This document shows positions 1 through 8,597 of a DNA stretch of 64,000 nt, piece by piece. The stretch is taken from positions 186,001 through 250,000 of the forward strand of contig NZ_JAIVLK010000004.1 of assembly GCF_020524585.1 (NCBI RefSeq), given 5' to 3'. The notes below the pieces were generated by a model, which ran no database searches, was not told the DNA's origin, and worked only from the letters and a program-made list of their open reading frames with translations. The position numbers and the translations under genes are program-made. The DNA is from Celeribacter naphthalenivorans (GTDB lineage Bacteria; Pseudomonadota; Alphaproteobacteria; Rhodobacterales; Rhodobacteraceae). The first letter of the stretch is position 1, and the number at the start of each line of letters is the position of its first letter.

Positions 1-728
1 TCGGTACTTCCTGTCTCCACGACGTGGCCCCGGTTCATGACCACGACATGATCACATGTCTCCGCCACGACGCCGAGGTCATGGGTGATGAGACAGACCG
101 TCAGGGCGCGCTCCCGCGCAAGACCAAGCACGAGATCCATGATTTCGGCCTGTGTGGTAACATCAAGTCCCGTGGTCGGCTCGTCGAGGATCAACAGGTC
201 AGGCGTGCAAATCAGAGCGGCCATGGCGATCATCGCGCGCTGTGCCATGCCGCCGGAGAACTCGTGCGGATATTGCTTTGCGCGGCTCTCGGGTTCGGGG
301 ATATGGACGCGGCGCAAGGCTTCGATGGCATGTTCCATCGCCGCGCGGCGGCTTCCGCCGTGATGGAGTCTGTAGGTGTCTGCAAGTTGCCGTCCGATGG
401 TAAAGACCGGATTCAAGGCGGCGCGTGCGTCTTGAAAAACCATGCTGATCCGACTGCCGCGCAACTTGTGCAATTCGCGCGCGTCGACTGACGTCAGGTC
501 GATCCCGTCAAAGCAAATGCTGCCGGAGATATGCCGGAAGGACGGGGGGTGCAGTCCGAGCACCGAAAGGGCGGTGACGGATTTGCCGCTGCCCGTTTCG
601 CCGACAACGGCCGTGAGCTTGCCACGTTCCAAGGCGTAGCTGACATCGTATAAAATCTGGGTCACGTCGCCGGTCTCTTTGGCAAACCCGCCGCTGAAGC
701 TGCTGATCTTGAGAATGGGATCGGTCAT
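1..728 (-). CDS. Dipeptide/oligopeptide-type ABC transporter ATP-binding protein (partial)
   Basis: This is the nucleotide-binding subunit of a peptide/nickel/opine-type importer. It is read leftwards and runs off the window edge, so only about 242 N-terminal residues are visible. Walker A (GETGSGKS), the ABC signature (FSGGMAQR), Walker B (LLILDEPTTGLD) and the switch histidine (LITHDLG) are all present and fit the OppD/DppD family. The ATG at 728 overlaps the stop of the upstream permease by four bases (ATGA), so the two genes are translationally coupled. With the divergent binding protein and second permease at 2-6.3 kb it would complete one importer. The substrate is unknown. Confidence 0.9.
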   Translation of the reverse strand, partial: MTDPILKISSFSGGFAKETGDVTQILYDVSYALERGKLTAVVGETGSGKSVTALSVLGLHPPSFRHISGSICFDGIDLTSVDARELHKLRGSRISMVFQDARAALNPVFTIGRQLADTYRLHHGGSRRAAMEHAIEALRRVHIPEPESRAKQYPHEFSGGMAQRAMIAMAALICTPDLLILDEPTTGLDVTTQAEIMDLVLGLARERALTVCLITHDLGVVAETCDHVVVMNRGHVVETGST

Positions 729-1633
729 GTGCGCCTCCGGGGGTCGAAGAGATCAGAGAGGGCGTCGCCGAGCAGGTAGAAGGCCCCCGTCATGCCGAGG
801 ATGGCCACGCCCGGAAATAAGGACACCCACCACTGGCCGGTCATGATGCCGTCTTGGCCGCGGGCGATCATATTGCCCCATTCCGGTGTGTCCGGGCTGA
901 GCCCGATGCCGAGAAAACCGAGGCTCGCGATCACCAGAACGGCGAAGGCGGCGTTGATGGATGTGAAAGCCAAAAGAGGTCCAAGGCAGTTGGGCAGGAT
1001 GTGCTTGAACGCGATCCCCCACGAGTTGTTGCCGACCAGTCGGGCGGCTTCCGCATATTGCCAATCGCGGCGCGAACGCACTTCTCCGCGCGCAAGCCGC
1101 AAGTAATCGGGCATGCCGACAAAGGCCAGAACTGCAATGACATTGACCACCCCGGCGCCGATGGTCTGAACGATCAACATGGCAAAGAGAAGCGCGGGGA
1201 AGGCCTGAAAAATCTCGACCATGCGCATGATGACGGAGTCGATCATGCCACCGAAGTAGCCCGAGATCGTGCCGAGAAAGGTGCCGATGCTGAAAGACAG
1301 GAAAACTGCGACGAGCGAGATGCCAAGATCGTAGCGTGTGCCCGCCATCAGGCGCGACAAAAGATCGGTGCCCAGACGGTCTGTGCCAAGGGGAAAGGCC
1401 CAACTGGGAGACGCATAGCTTGGTCCCACGCCGGGCATGGCCGGATCATGTGGCGTCCAGAACAATGAGAGTAGGGCAATCCCCACGTAGAAGATCAAAA
1501 GCCCCGCGCCGAGCCACATTGAGAGTGAGAAACGCGAAAGCATTGCGGCCGTGCGCGTGGGGATGACTGCGAACAGTCGGCGGCGCACTGAGAGGGGAGG
1601 GGGACTGCTTATGTCCGTCTGTGTGGTTGGCAT
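725..1633 (-). CDS. DppC-type ABC transporter permease
   Basis: Inner-membrane permease of a dipeptide/opine-type importer, about 302 residues with roughly six membrane segments. The permease loop is seen in the run around EAARLVGNNSWGIAFKHILP. The N-terminal LGTDRLGTDLLSR segment is typical of DppC/OppC. The reading frame extends upstream to 1792, but the extra 53 residues do not look like a permease. The ATG at 1633 has an AT-purine leader (GGAAAAAAGCG), so I chose it. It is followed directly by the ATPase gene. Its partner permease (DppB type) lies on the other strand at 5241-6260, so the operon is split. Confidence 0.88.
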   Translation of the reverse strand: MPTTQTDISSPPPLSVRRRLFAVIPTRTAAMLSRFSLSMWLGAGLLIFYVGIALLSLFWTPHDPAMPGVGPSYASPSWAFPLGTDRLGTDLLSRLMAGTRYDLGISLVAVFLSFSIGTFLGTISGYFGGMIDSVIMRMVEIFQAFPALLFAMLIVQTIGAGVVNVIAVLAFVGMPDYLRLARGEVRSRRDWQYAEAARLVGNNSWGIAFKHILPNCLGPLLAFTSINAAFAVLVIASLGFLGIGLSPDTPEWGNMIARGQDGIMTGQWWVSLFPGVAILGMTGAFYLLGDALSDLFDPRRRT

Positions 1634-2085
1634 CGCTTTTTTCCATTTACCTCGAGAATCCGCGACCACTCTGAGGGACCCAAAACTTGGGGAGGCGGGC
1701 GGAGATGCTGAAACTATGCGGAGCAATTTCGCGGGTCGGAATAGCGACTTGGGCCTTTGTAATTCGAAAGGTTGACAAGAGCTGCGGTCCAAAAGACCTG
1801 ACTGCCTCGTTCTGATTAAAACTTATGCGACAGAATAATGTTTTCCGCTCGAAACGTGGGGATAGCCCTTGCTGCGTTGAGGGGGCGTGCGGTCATCCAC
1901 CGAAAGTATGATTGAGAGTTTTGGACGCTTGCCGACATTTTTTAAACGGCAGGCCCAATGATCTTGGCTTGCAACTCTTCACTATCGCGATTGTCGGCCG
2001 AGCACGGTTCTCGATGAGCGGCCAATCCAATCGTGCCTAAGGAAATGCCAACTTTTCCCTGAGAAACTGAGAATAGGATCAAAGT
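1634..2085. promoter_or_regulatory. Divergent intergenic region
   Basis: These 452 bases separate the leftward permease/ATPase unit from the rightward binding-protein unit and must hold both promoters. I see no gene. A short inverted repeat TGCCG...CGGCA flanks an AT-rich stretch (about 1933-1953), which could be an operator, but no known motif is recognisable. Confidence 0.5.
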
Positions 2086-3732
2086 ATGACGTCAAGGTTT
2101 AAGGCGAAACCCATGATACAGGGCGCGCTGACAGCAGCTGCGATGCTGTTTTCATTGACGGCAGCCCAAGCGCAGGATGACCGCCCTCTGGTCCGCGCGA
2201 TTGCTGCTGATTTTAACAGCATCGACCCTGCGGACACGCGGTCCGAGCAAGACCAGGATCTGGTGCTCAACCTCTATGACAAACTGGTCGAGGTGAAATT
2301 CGAAGAGCGCCCCGACGGCGCATTGAATGGCGATGCCTTTGAAGTCATTCCCAATCTTGCGGAATCCTGGGACGTGGATGGTCCGGTTGTGACCTTTCAT
2401 CTGCGTGACGATGTGACGTTCTATCCGACCGGAAATCCGATGACCGCGGATGATGTGATCTACAGTTTTACCCGATTGGTCTCCTTGCCCACCAATGGCA
2501 AAAACCAAGCCTCGGTCGCGGGTCTTTTTACGCCCGATCAGTTCGAAAAGATTGACGATTATACCGTGCGCATCACCCACATGGATGGCCCGGAAGGAAA
2601 TCCGGCTGAGGTTGCGGTGCGCCTGACCTCGATGAAGTTCCTTCAGTTCGGGATCATCGACTCTGTCGAAGCCAAAAGCCACGCCACCGAGGACGATCCA
2701 TGGTCGCGCGATTGGTTGCAAAAGAACGTCGCATCGACCGGCCCGTATTACATTTCCAAGCACACGCCGAACCAAGAGATCGAGCTGACCGCCGTACCGG
2801 ATCGGGCCTGGGGGCCACAGTCGAACTTCAACAAGATTCTCCTGCGTGTCACCGGCGATGCCGACATCGTTTCTCTGGTCCGTGGCGGGGTCGTTGACTA
2901 CGCAGGCGAAGGGCTGACCGGCCGTCAGTATACCGCGCTCGAAGATGCGGGTTACCCGGTGTTGTTTGGCGAAACCCCGGACATCTTGCGGTTGTCCATG
3001 GCGGTCGACAAAGAGCCCTTTACCGACCAGACCGTGCGCCAAGCCATGCTTTATGCTCTGCCGATCCAGCAGATCATCGACGTTGCTCTCGGTGGTCGAG
3101 GGGCAGCGTCGCCCTGTGTTTACAACCCGCTCGACATCACCTGTAACAACAGCTTTGCCCGCTACGACTACGATCTCGACAAAGCGGCTTCGCTGCTCGA
3201 AGAGGCGGGCGTCGAGGATCTGACCTTTGATCTTTGGTACTCGAACGCGCTGCCGTACAACGACGATGTGGCCATTCTGATCAAGAGTTCGCTTGCCCAA
3301 ATCGGCGTGACCGCCAATCTCAAAGGCACCCCTGAAGTGCAAATCAAATCCGCCGTGCGCGATCGCATTTATCGCGAGAACGAAACCATGAGCGGCATGT
3401 ATTTTGAAGGCGGTGCCTTCTGGCTGGCGGACCCTGTGACGCAGACCAACTGCTGCCTGACCAGCTGGTCGGACCGTGGCGGCAGCTGGAACTGGTCGCG
3501 CTTTGACGATCCGCAAATCGACGAATGGCATTACGCCTATCGTCACTCGGCGGATACGGAGGCCCGTCTCGACGCCTACCACAAAATTCAGGACCGACTG
3601 GCCGACGCAGCGGCGAACCAAGTGCCGTTGGCGGTGATGGGGCGCACGGTTGCGACGTCCAAACGTATCGAAGGCGTCACCTTCAGCCAAGAACCCTACG
3701 CGCGGTACACCTATCTGAAACTGCGCGACTGA
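2086..3732 (+). CDS. ABC transporter substrate-binding protein, family 5 (DppA/OppA type)
   Basis: Periplasmic solute-binding protein of 548 residues, the usual length for family 5. A Sec signal peptide is visible (hydrophobic stretch about residues 11-26, cleavage near AQAQ). The mature part has the hallmark SWDVDGPVVTFHLRDDVTFY and GNPMTADDVIYSFTR segments of extracellular family 5 proteins. It would deliver a peptide, opine or other small amphipathic nitrogen compound to the DppB/DppC/DppD subunits nearby. The next gene is a flavin monooxygenase rather than a permease, so the transporter genes are interleaved with enzymes. The ligand cannot be predicted. Confidence 0.9.
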   Translation: MTSRFKAKPMIQGALTAAAMLFSLTAAQAQDDRPLVRAIAADFNSIDPADTRSEQDQDLVLNLYDKLVEVKFEERPDGALNGDAFEVIPNLAESWDVDGPVVTFHLRDDVTFYPTGNPMTADDVIYSFTRLVSLPTNGKNQASVAGLFTPDQFEKIDDYTVRITHMDGPEGNPAEVAVRLTSMKFLQFGIIDSVEAKSHATEDDPWSRDWLQKNVASTGPYYISKHTPNQEIELTAVPDRAWGPQSNFNKILLRVTGDADIVSLVRGGVVDYAGEGLTGRQYTALEDAGYPVLFGETPDILRLSMAVDKEPFTDQTVRQAMLYALPIQQIIDVALGGRGAASPCVYNPLDITCNNSFARYDYDLDKAASLLEEAGVEDLTFDLWYSNALPYNDDVAILIKSSLAQIGVTANLKGTPEVQIKSAVRDRIYRENETMSGMYFEGGAFWLADPVTQTNCCLTSWSDRGGSWNWSRFDDPQIDEWHYAYRHSADTEARLDAYHKIQDRLADAAANQVPLAVMGRTVATSKRIEGVTFSQEPYARYTYLKLRD

Positions 3733-3780
3733 CGGCCTGAGCCGTCTGCGAAGAGCCGGTTTCCCCTGGCTGGCTCTTCG
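3731..3780 (+). other. Two hairpins between binding-protein and monooxygenase genes
   Basis: Two adjacent stem-loops follow the stop codon: GACGGC-CTGA-GCCGTC (3731-3746) and CGAAGAGCC...GGCTCTTCG (3749-3780). Neither has a clear T tract. A structure here could protect the binding-protein mRNA 3' end or partly terminate transcription, as is common downstream of periplasmic binding-protein genes. That role is inferred. Confidence 0.45.
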
Positions 3781-3923
3781 CTCGATTTTCCCGATGCGGT
3801 TCCTTTCCCGTCAAGCAACGGCTGCGACCCCTCGCGCGCCCATGCCGGATCGCAACACAAGACATCAAAGACCGGGCGGCACATTCGCAGACGCCCGAAA
3901 CGACCTAGGAGTACACTTCACAA

Positions 3924-5219
3924 ATGGCACAATCACAATTTCATCTCGGCTGGTTCCTTGGGAACAGCTACGGTGTCCATGGATGGCTCGATCAGTGGGG
4001 GGGCAGAACGGCCCAAAACTGGTCTGATCCCAGCCTGCAAATCGACCTTGCACGCGCCATCGACCGCGCCTGTTTCGACTTTGTCTTGCTGGAGGATTCC
4101 TCTTTCGTGCCGGACAACTACGGCAGCTCGATGGATTTCTACCTGAAACGTGCGAGCCGGGCGCCCAAGAACGATCCTCTTCCCTTGGTGCCGCTGATGC
4201 TGCAAGCGACGAAACACGTTGGCATCGTTCCGACGATCTCGACGTCGTTTTACCCGCCATTCCTTCTGGCCCGCCTCATGGCCACGCTGGACCTCATGTC
4301 CGAAGGCCGCGTCGGGTGTAACTTTGTCACCTCGACGGCAGAACGCGCGGCTCAGAACTTTGGCCTGACGGAGCATATCGAGCACCACGCCCGCTACGAA
4401 ATGGCGGATGAATTTGTCGAAGTCGTCAAACAGCTTTGGGACTCCTGGGATGCCGATGCCGTCGTGGGCGACGAAGCCGGCCAGATGTTTGCCGACCCCT
4501 CCAAGGTGCGGCCGATCAATTTCGAGGGCAAATACTTCTCGTCGCGCGGTCCGCTCAACACCGCACGCCCGGCGCAGGGGCATCCGGTTCTGGTCCAGGC
4601 CGGCGGGTCGCCGCAAGGGCGCGCCTTTGCCTCCAAGCACATGGATGTGGTGATGGCTGCCGTGTCCACCGTCGAGGAGATGAAGAAGTTCCGCGAAGAT
4701 ATTCGTGCGCGTGCGATTGCCAACGGACGCGACCCGGACAGCTGCAAGGTGGTCTATCAGTTCTTGCCGATTGTGGCCGAGACGGACTCGCAGGCGCAGG
4801 AAATTCTGGCCGCGCGGCGTGCGGCGAAAGATCCCGCCGATATTCTTGCGGGCATGGGCAGCATCTTTGACATCGATTTTTCCGTCTATGACCTTGATGA
4901 ACCCTTGTCCGAGCTGACGACCAACGGCCAGCAAGGCACGTTCCAACGGTTCATGGCGATGGGCAACACGCTGCGTGAGATCGCCGACAGCTTCCACTTT
5001 GCCCTCGATGAGGTTGCGGGCTCGCCAGATACTGTGGCGGCGCAAATGCAGGAGATGATGGAAGAGGCCGGTGGTGATGGCTTCTTGATCGCAGGCGATC
5101 TGAACCGGCGCTACATCGCCGAGATCACCGATGGCCTGGTGCCTGCACTGCAAAAACGCGGTCTTGTTCGCACCGGCTTTAGCGGCACGCAATTCCGCGA
5201 AAACCTGATGGAATTTTGA
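3924..5219 (+). CDS. LLM-class flavin-dependent monooxygenase, NtaA/SnaA/DszA family
   Basis: A 431-residue luciferase-like monooxygenase. These enzymes use reduced FMN delivered by a separate reductase to oxygenate substrates such as nitrilotriacetate, EDTA, dibenzothiophene sulfone or pyrimidines. The N-terminus (HLGWFLGNSYGVHGW), the LARLMATLDLMSEGRVGCNFVTS strand-helix and the PVLVQAGGSPQGRAFAS segment are typical of the NtaA/DszA branch. It sits between the binding protein and the DppB permease, and ahead of an amidohydrolase, so it probably acts on the imported compound. No flavin reductase gene is visible in the window, so it would have to draw on one encoded elsewhere. Confidence 0.88.
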   Translation: MAQSQFHLGWFLGNSYGVHGWLDQWGGRTAQNWSDPSLQIDLARAIDRACFDFVLLEDSSFVPDNYGSSMDFYLKRASRAPKNDPLPLVPLMLQATKHVGIVPTISTSFYPPFLLARLMATLDLMSEGRVGCNFVTSTAERAAQNFGLTEHIEHHARYEMADEFVEVVKQLWDSWDADAVVGDEAGQMFADPSKVRPINFEGKYFSSRGPLNTARPAQGHPVLVQAGGSPQGRAFASKHMDVVMAAVSTVEEMKKFREDIRARAIANGRDPDSCKVVYQFLPIVAETDSQAQEILAARRAAKDPADILAGMGSIFDIDFSVYDLDEPLSELTTNGQQGTFQRFMAMGNTLREIADSFHFALDEVAGSPDTVAAQMQEMMEEAGGDGFLIAGDLNRRYIAEITDGLVPALQKRGLVRTGFSGTQFRENLMEF

Positions 5220-5240
5220 TCCCAGACCTAGCGTAAGGAT

Positions 5241-6260
5241 ATGCAAATGGTTCTACTTCGCGTTCTTCTAAAGCGTATCTTCTGGATCATCCCGGTCGCG
5301 TTCGGGGTGGTCACGATCACCTTTTTCACCACGCGACTGTTCAACGGTGATCCGATCGAGCTTTATGCCCCGACCGAAGCGAGCACGGAGATCCTTGAAA
5401 TGCTCCGTGCCGATCTTGGGCTCGATGAGCCTTTGTCGATGCAGTTCGCCCGCTACATGGGAGACCTGCTACAAGGCGATCTCGGGACGTCCTTTTCGAC
5501 CGGCAATCCGGTGATGGCGGATTTGACAAGTCGTCTTCCCGCGACTTTGGAGCTTGGCATTCTTGGTTTGATCGTGGCGGTCGTCTGTGGTGTCCCTCTG
5601 GGGGTCATGGCGGCGGTCAACCGTGAACGGTGGCCCGATTTTCTGATGCGGATCATCGCTCTGATCGGGATGGCTATTCCGCAATTCTGGATCGGGCTCA
5701 TCCTTTTGATGGTGTTTTTCGTCCAGCTCAATTGGTTGCCTGGACCTGTGGGGCGGCTGCCGCTTTGGGTCGATCCGCCGCCTGTGGTGACGGGGTTTCT
5801 GTTGATTGACACCTTGCTTGATGGCGATCTGGAAAAGTGGGTGCAGGCGCTGCGTGCCTTGGTCTTGCCGACGATCACTCTGGGTCTCTGTACGCTTGCT
5901 CCCATCGCCCGCGTGACCCGGTCCGCCATGGTCGAAGCGTTGCAAAGCGACTATGTCCGGACCGCCCGGGCCATGGGACATGGCGAGCGTATTGTCCTGT
6001 TCCAATACTGTCTGCGCAATGCGCTCATGCCCATCATCACGCTGCTTGGCGGTGTCATTGGCTTTATCTTCGGAGGCGCGGTGTTGATCGAAGCCATCTT
6101 CGGATGGCCCGGTGTCGGCCAATATGCACTTCAGGCGATCCAGCAATCCGATTTCGTGGCGCTTCAGGGGTTCGTCATCTACGCCTCCCTCCTGTACATC
6201 CTGACATTCCTCGTCGTGGACTGTCTTTATATTTTGATCGATCCCCGCGTGCGGGCCTGA
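5241..6260 (+). CDS. DppB-type ABC transporter permease
   Basis: A 339-residue inner-membrane permease with an N-terminal membrane anchor (LKRIFWIIPVAFGVVTITFF) and a large periplasmic loop (LRADLGLDEPLSMQFARYMG), as in DppB/OppB. The coupling-helix region VRTARAMGHGERIVLFQYCL and the GGAVLIEAIFGWPGVG motif confirm the family. It follows the monooxygenase by 21 bases and is followed by the amidohydrolase after 17 bases, so one rightward operon is likely. It would pair with the DppC subunit encoded divergently at 725-1633. Confidence 0.9.
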   Translation: MQMVLLRVLLKRIFWIIPVAFGVVTITFFTTRLFNGDPIELYAPTEASTEILEMLRADLGLDEPLSMQFARYMGDLLQGDLGTSFSTGNPVMADLTSRLPATLELGILGLIVAVVCGVPLGVMAAVNRERWPDFLMRIIALIGMAIPQFWIGLILLMVFFVQLNWLPGPVGRLPLWVDPPPVVTGFLLIDTLLDGDLEKWVQALRALVLPTITLGLCTLAPIARVTRSAMVEALQSDYVRTARAMGHGERIVLFQYCLRNALMPIITLLGGVIGFIFGGAVLIEAIFGWPGVGQYALQAIQQSDFVALQGFVIYASLLYILTFLVVDCLYILIDPRVRA

Positions 6261-6277
6261 GTTGATCAGAAAGGACG

Positions 6278-7510
6278 ATGCCAATGTCGCTGGATATGAT
6301 CCTCTCAAATGTGCGTCTGCTCGGTCGGGAAGAGCTTGTCGATCTCGGGGTCCAGAACGGGCGCATTGCGGCCATCGCCCCATTTCTCAACGCGGAGACT
6401 CCGCGTTGGGACGGGGGCGGGGCGCTGGCATTTCCGGGTTTTGTCGATAGCCATGTGCATCTCGACAAGGCCTGTATTCTCGACAGATGCGCGATCTGTG
6501 AGGGCACGCTGACCGAGGCCATTCAACAAACTGCGGCCGCCAAGGCAAAATTCACGGTGGAGGATGTCTACGCGCGGGCGAAGCGGGTTTTGGAAAAGGC
6601 CATTCTGCAGGGCACGAACCGTATGCGCACCTTTGTCGAGGTCGACCCGCGCGCAGGCTTCAGGTCGCTTGAGGCCATCACCGCGCTTCGTGCAGATTAC
6701 AGCCATGCCATCGATCTCGAGATTTGCGCCTTTGTTCAAGAGGGGCTGACACAAGAGATGGACACCTTCGCCATGCTCGATGCCAGTTTGAACATGGGGG
6801 CAACCCTTGTTGGAGGATGCCCCTACGCGGACCCTGACCCCGATCAGCATATCTCCTTGATCTTTGAGCTGGCCCGAAAGCAAGATGTGGATGTCGATTT
6901 CCATTTGGATTTCGACCTGGACCCCTCAGGGTCGGCCATTCCCGCTGTCTTGCGTGCGACCGAAACCTACGGCTACGGCGGGCGGGTTTCCATCGGGCAT
7001 GTGAGCAAGCTTTCTGCCATGGCGCCGGAGGACGTGCAAAACATCGCGAGGCGTATGTCCGATGCCGGCGTCGCTTTGAGCGTTCTACCCGCAACTGATC
7101 TGTTCCTGATGGGGCGGGACAGGACAAAATTGGTGCCCCGAGGCATGGCGCCCGCAGATGTTTTGAGAGAGCAGGGGGTCGTGACCTCGGTCGCGACAAA
7201 CAATGTGCTCAATCCGTTCACACCTTTCGGCGATGCGTCGCTGTCGCGGATGGCAAACATGTTCTCTAATGTTGCGCAGCTTTCAAGGGACAGCGATCTG
7301 GAGGCGGCCTTTGCGATGGTGACGTCTGACGCGGCCCGCCTCATGCGCGTGCCCGATTACGGGATCGAGATCGGCGGGGTGGCGGATGTTGTTCTCATCG
7401 ACGCGCCTGATGCCGCATCGGCTGTTCGCGAGATCGCGCCGGTGCTGGCCGGTTGGAAAGCAGGGAAGCAGACGTTTGAACGTCCCCGTGCGCGGCTGAT
7501 TAAACCATAA
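6278..7510 (+). CDS. CodA-like amidohydrolase family protein with altered catalytic positions
   Basis: A 410-residue member of the amidohydrolase superfamily, closest in layout to cytosine deaminase-like enzymes (deaminases or amidases acting on N-heterocycles). Visible metal-site elements are H59/H61 (SHVHLD), H209 (FHLDFD) and H241 (IGHVSKL). By alignment to E. coli CodA, the position of catalytic Glu217 carries F212 and the position of metal-binding Asp313 carries N308 (ATNNVLNPF). It may therefore belong to a divergent subgroup with different chemistry. ATG 6278 was kept; an internal ATG at 6284 (MSLD) is possible. It is the last gene of the binding protein-monooxygenase-permease operon and would hydrolyse the monooxygenated product. 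Confidence 0.8.
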   Translation: MPMSLDMILSNVRLLGREELVDLGVQNGRIAAIAPFLNAETPRWDGGGALAFPGFVDSHVHLDKACILDRCAICEGTLTEAIQQTAAAKAKFTVEDVYARAKRVLEKAILQGTNRMRTFVEVDPRAGFRSLEAITALRADYSHAIDLEICAFVQEGLTQEMDTFAMLDASLNMGATLVGGCPYADPDPDQHISLIFELARKQDVDVDFHLDFDLDPSGSAIPAVLRATETYGYGGRVSIGHVSKLSAMAPEDVQNIARRMSDAGVALSVLPATDLFLMGRDRTKLVPRGMAPADVLREQGVVTSVATNNVLNPFTPFGDASLSRMANMFSNVAQLSRDSDLEAAFAMVTSDAARLMRVPDYGIEIGGVADVVLIDAPDAASAVREIAPVLAGWKAGKQTFERPRARLIKP

Positions 7511-7570
7511 AGCCTTGAGGGCCGCCAAAGCGGTCCTTGGTGTTTATCGTGATTTATACTGTGGTTTTTA

Positions 7571-8284
7571 TTATGCTGTGATCCATTGGTCAGGTTGAAG
7601 CATCAGGCGCATCGTGGCCGTTCTGCTGCTCACGCCCAGCTTGTCGAAGGACCGCTGAATATGGGTTTTGACAGTTGCTTCACTGATCCCGAGCACAACG
7701 GCGATGTCGTAGTTTGAGGCGCCATCCGCAATCAGCCCAACGACTTCGCGCTCACGTTTCGACAGGCCAAACTTCGTATGCAGTTTGCGTTCGACGTAGT
7801 GCTGCTTGATGCTTGGGTTATGGATCAAATTGCCTTCTAGGTAGCTTTGAATCGCTCCGGCGACGCATTCCGTCTCTTCGCTCATCGGGGGATCTTCGTG
7901 GGTTTTCATGACACCCACCCCGATGATGGGCTGCCCCGCTTCGCGCAGTATAATGGTCATCGCATCGGCGAAACCGCAGTTGGACATGAATTTCATAAAA
8001 CCGTCGACGGGCCTTTGATCCGGCCGTTTGATCGTTTCGCTCAAATAGGCAAGCCGACCGCCACGTCGCACCAACGATTGAAACGCGATGGGGTCGTCTC
8101 GTCCGGCGCCTTCGTTATATTGCTCGAAATAGGCGTTCTCGTAGCCTTGATGTGCGATGGGCGATCCCTTGCTGGATTCGATCCAGTAAATGACGCTTGC
8201 GGAGGCGCGCAGGGATTTGCTGAGAAAATCCAGAACAGAGGTAAGGCCGTCATCTACATATGGCTGGTTGGTCATTGTCGTCAT
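7571..8284 (-). CDS. LuxR-family transcriptional regulator
   Basis: A 237-residue regulator with a C-terminal LuxR/NarL helix-turn-helix (SKREREVVGLIADGASNYDI followed by SEATVKTHIQRSFDKLG, roughly residues 172-225). The N-terminal ~160 residues form a probable sensory domain that I do not assign to a family. No luxI-type synthase is nearby, so the ligand is more likely a catabolite than a homoserine lactone. The frame is open upstream to 8584, but that extension is implausible; ATG 8284 (or 8275) starts the recognisable protein. It is convergent with the amidohydrolase and probably controls region 1. Confidence 0.85.
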   Translation of the reverse strand: MTTMTNQPYVDDGLTSVLDFLSKSLRASASVIYWIESSKGSPIAHQGYENAYFEQYNEGAGRDDPIAFQSLVRRGGRLAYLSETIKRPDQRPVDGFMKFMSNCGFADAMTIILREAGQPIIGVGVMKTHEDPPMSEETECVAGAIQSYLEGNLIHNPSIKQHYVERKLHTKFGLSKREREVVGLIADGASNYDIAVVLGISEATVKTHIQRSFDKLGVSSRTATMRLMLQPDQWITA

Positions 8285-8597
8285 GTGCGATCTCGTGTGC
8301 GTGTGGGCATTTCGGGCATGCACCATTCGATGGTGTCTATTGTGGCCCAGTCTTTGCCGAATTGGCGCTGGAATTATGTGTTGCGCCTCCCTCACTCCAA
8401 TTTGCCAGAATGAGCGCGGCGGTCTAAATATTAAGGTCCAAATATTTCGATTTTCCGTCGATATTCGAGTGAGGCCTGCCAATCGGACGCAGAATGGGGG
8501 AAGTTGCATCAAACCTAGGCGCCTGGCGAAACGGGCATGACGTTTCATTGGGACATGTAGGTGGTAGATTCGCCGGAGAGGCATGTCGATCTGGACA
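8285..8597. promoter_or_regulatory. Promoter region of the LuxR-type regulator with direct repeats
   Basis: These 313 bases contain no gene. Two near-identical 12-mers, GGTCTAAATATT (8421-8432) and GGTCCAAATATT (8435-8446), lie 14 bases apart in an AT-rich tract. The core TCCAAATATT recurs in the gap at 10366-10375. They may be binding sites for the adjacent LuxR-type regulator; that role is inferred. Confidence 0.45.

Noticed and set aside
3924-5219. Assignment of the first luciferase-like enzyme as RutA (pyrimidine oxygenase)
   Set aside because: The N-terminus and length fit the NtaA/DszA branch better, and rutB-rutF are not present.
7571-8284. Quorum-sensing LuxR/LuxI system
   Set aside because: No luxI-type gene is nearby and the N-terminal domain does not look like a recognised homoserine-lactone-binding domain.
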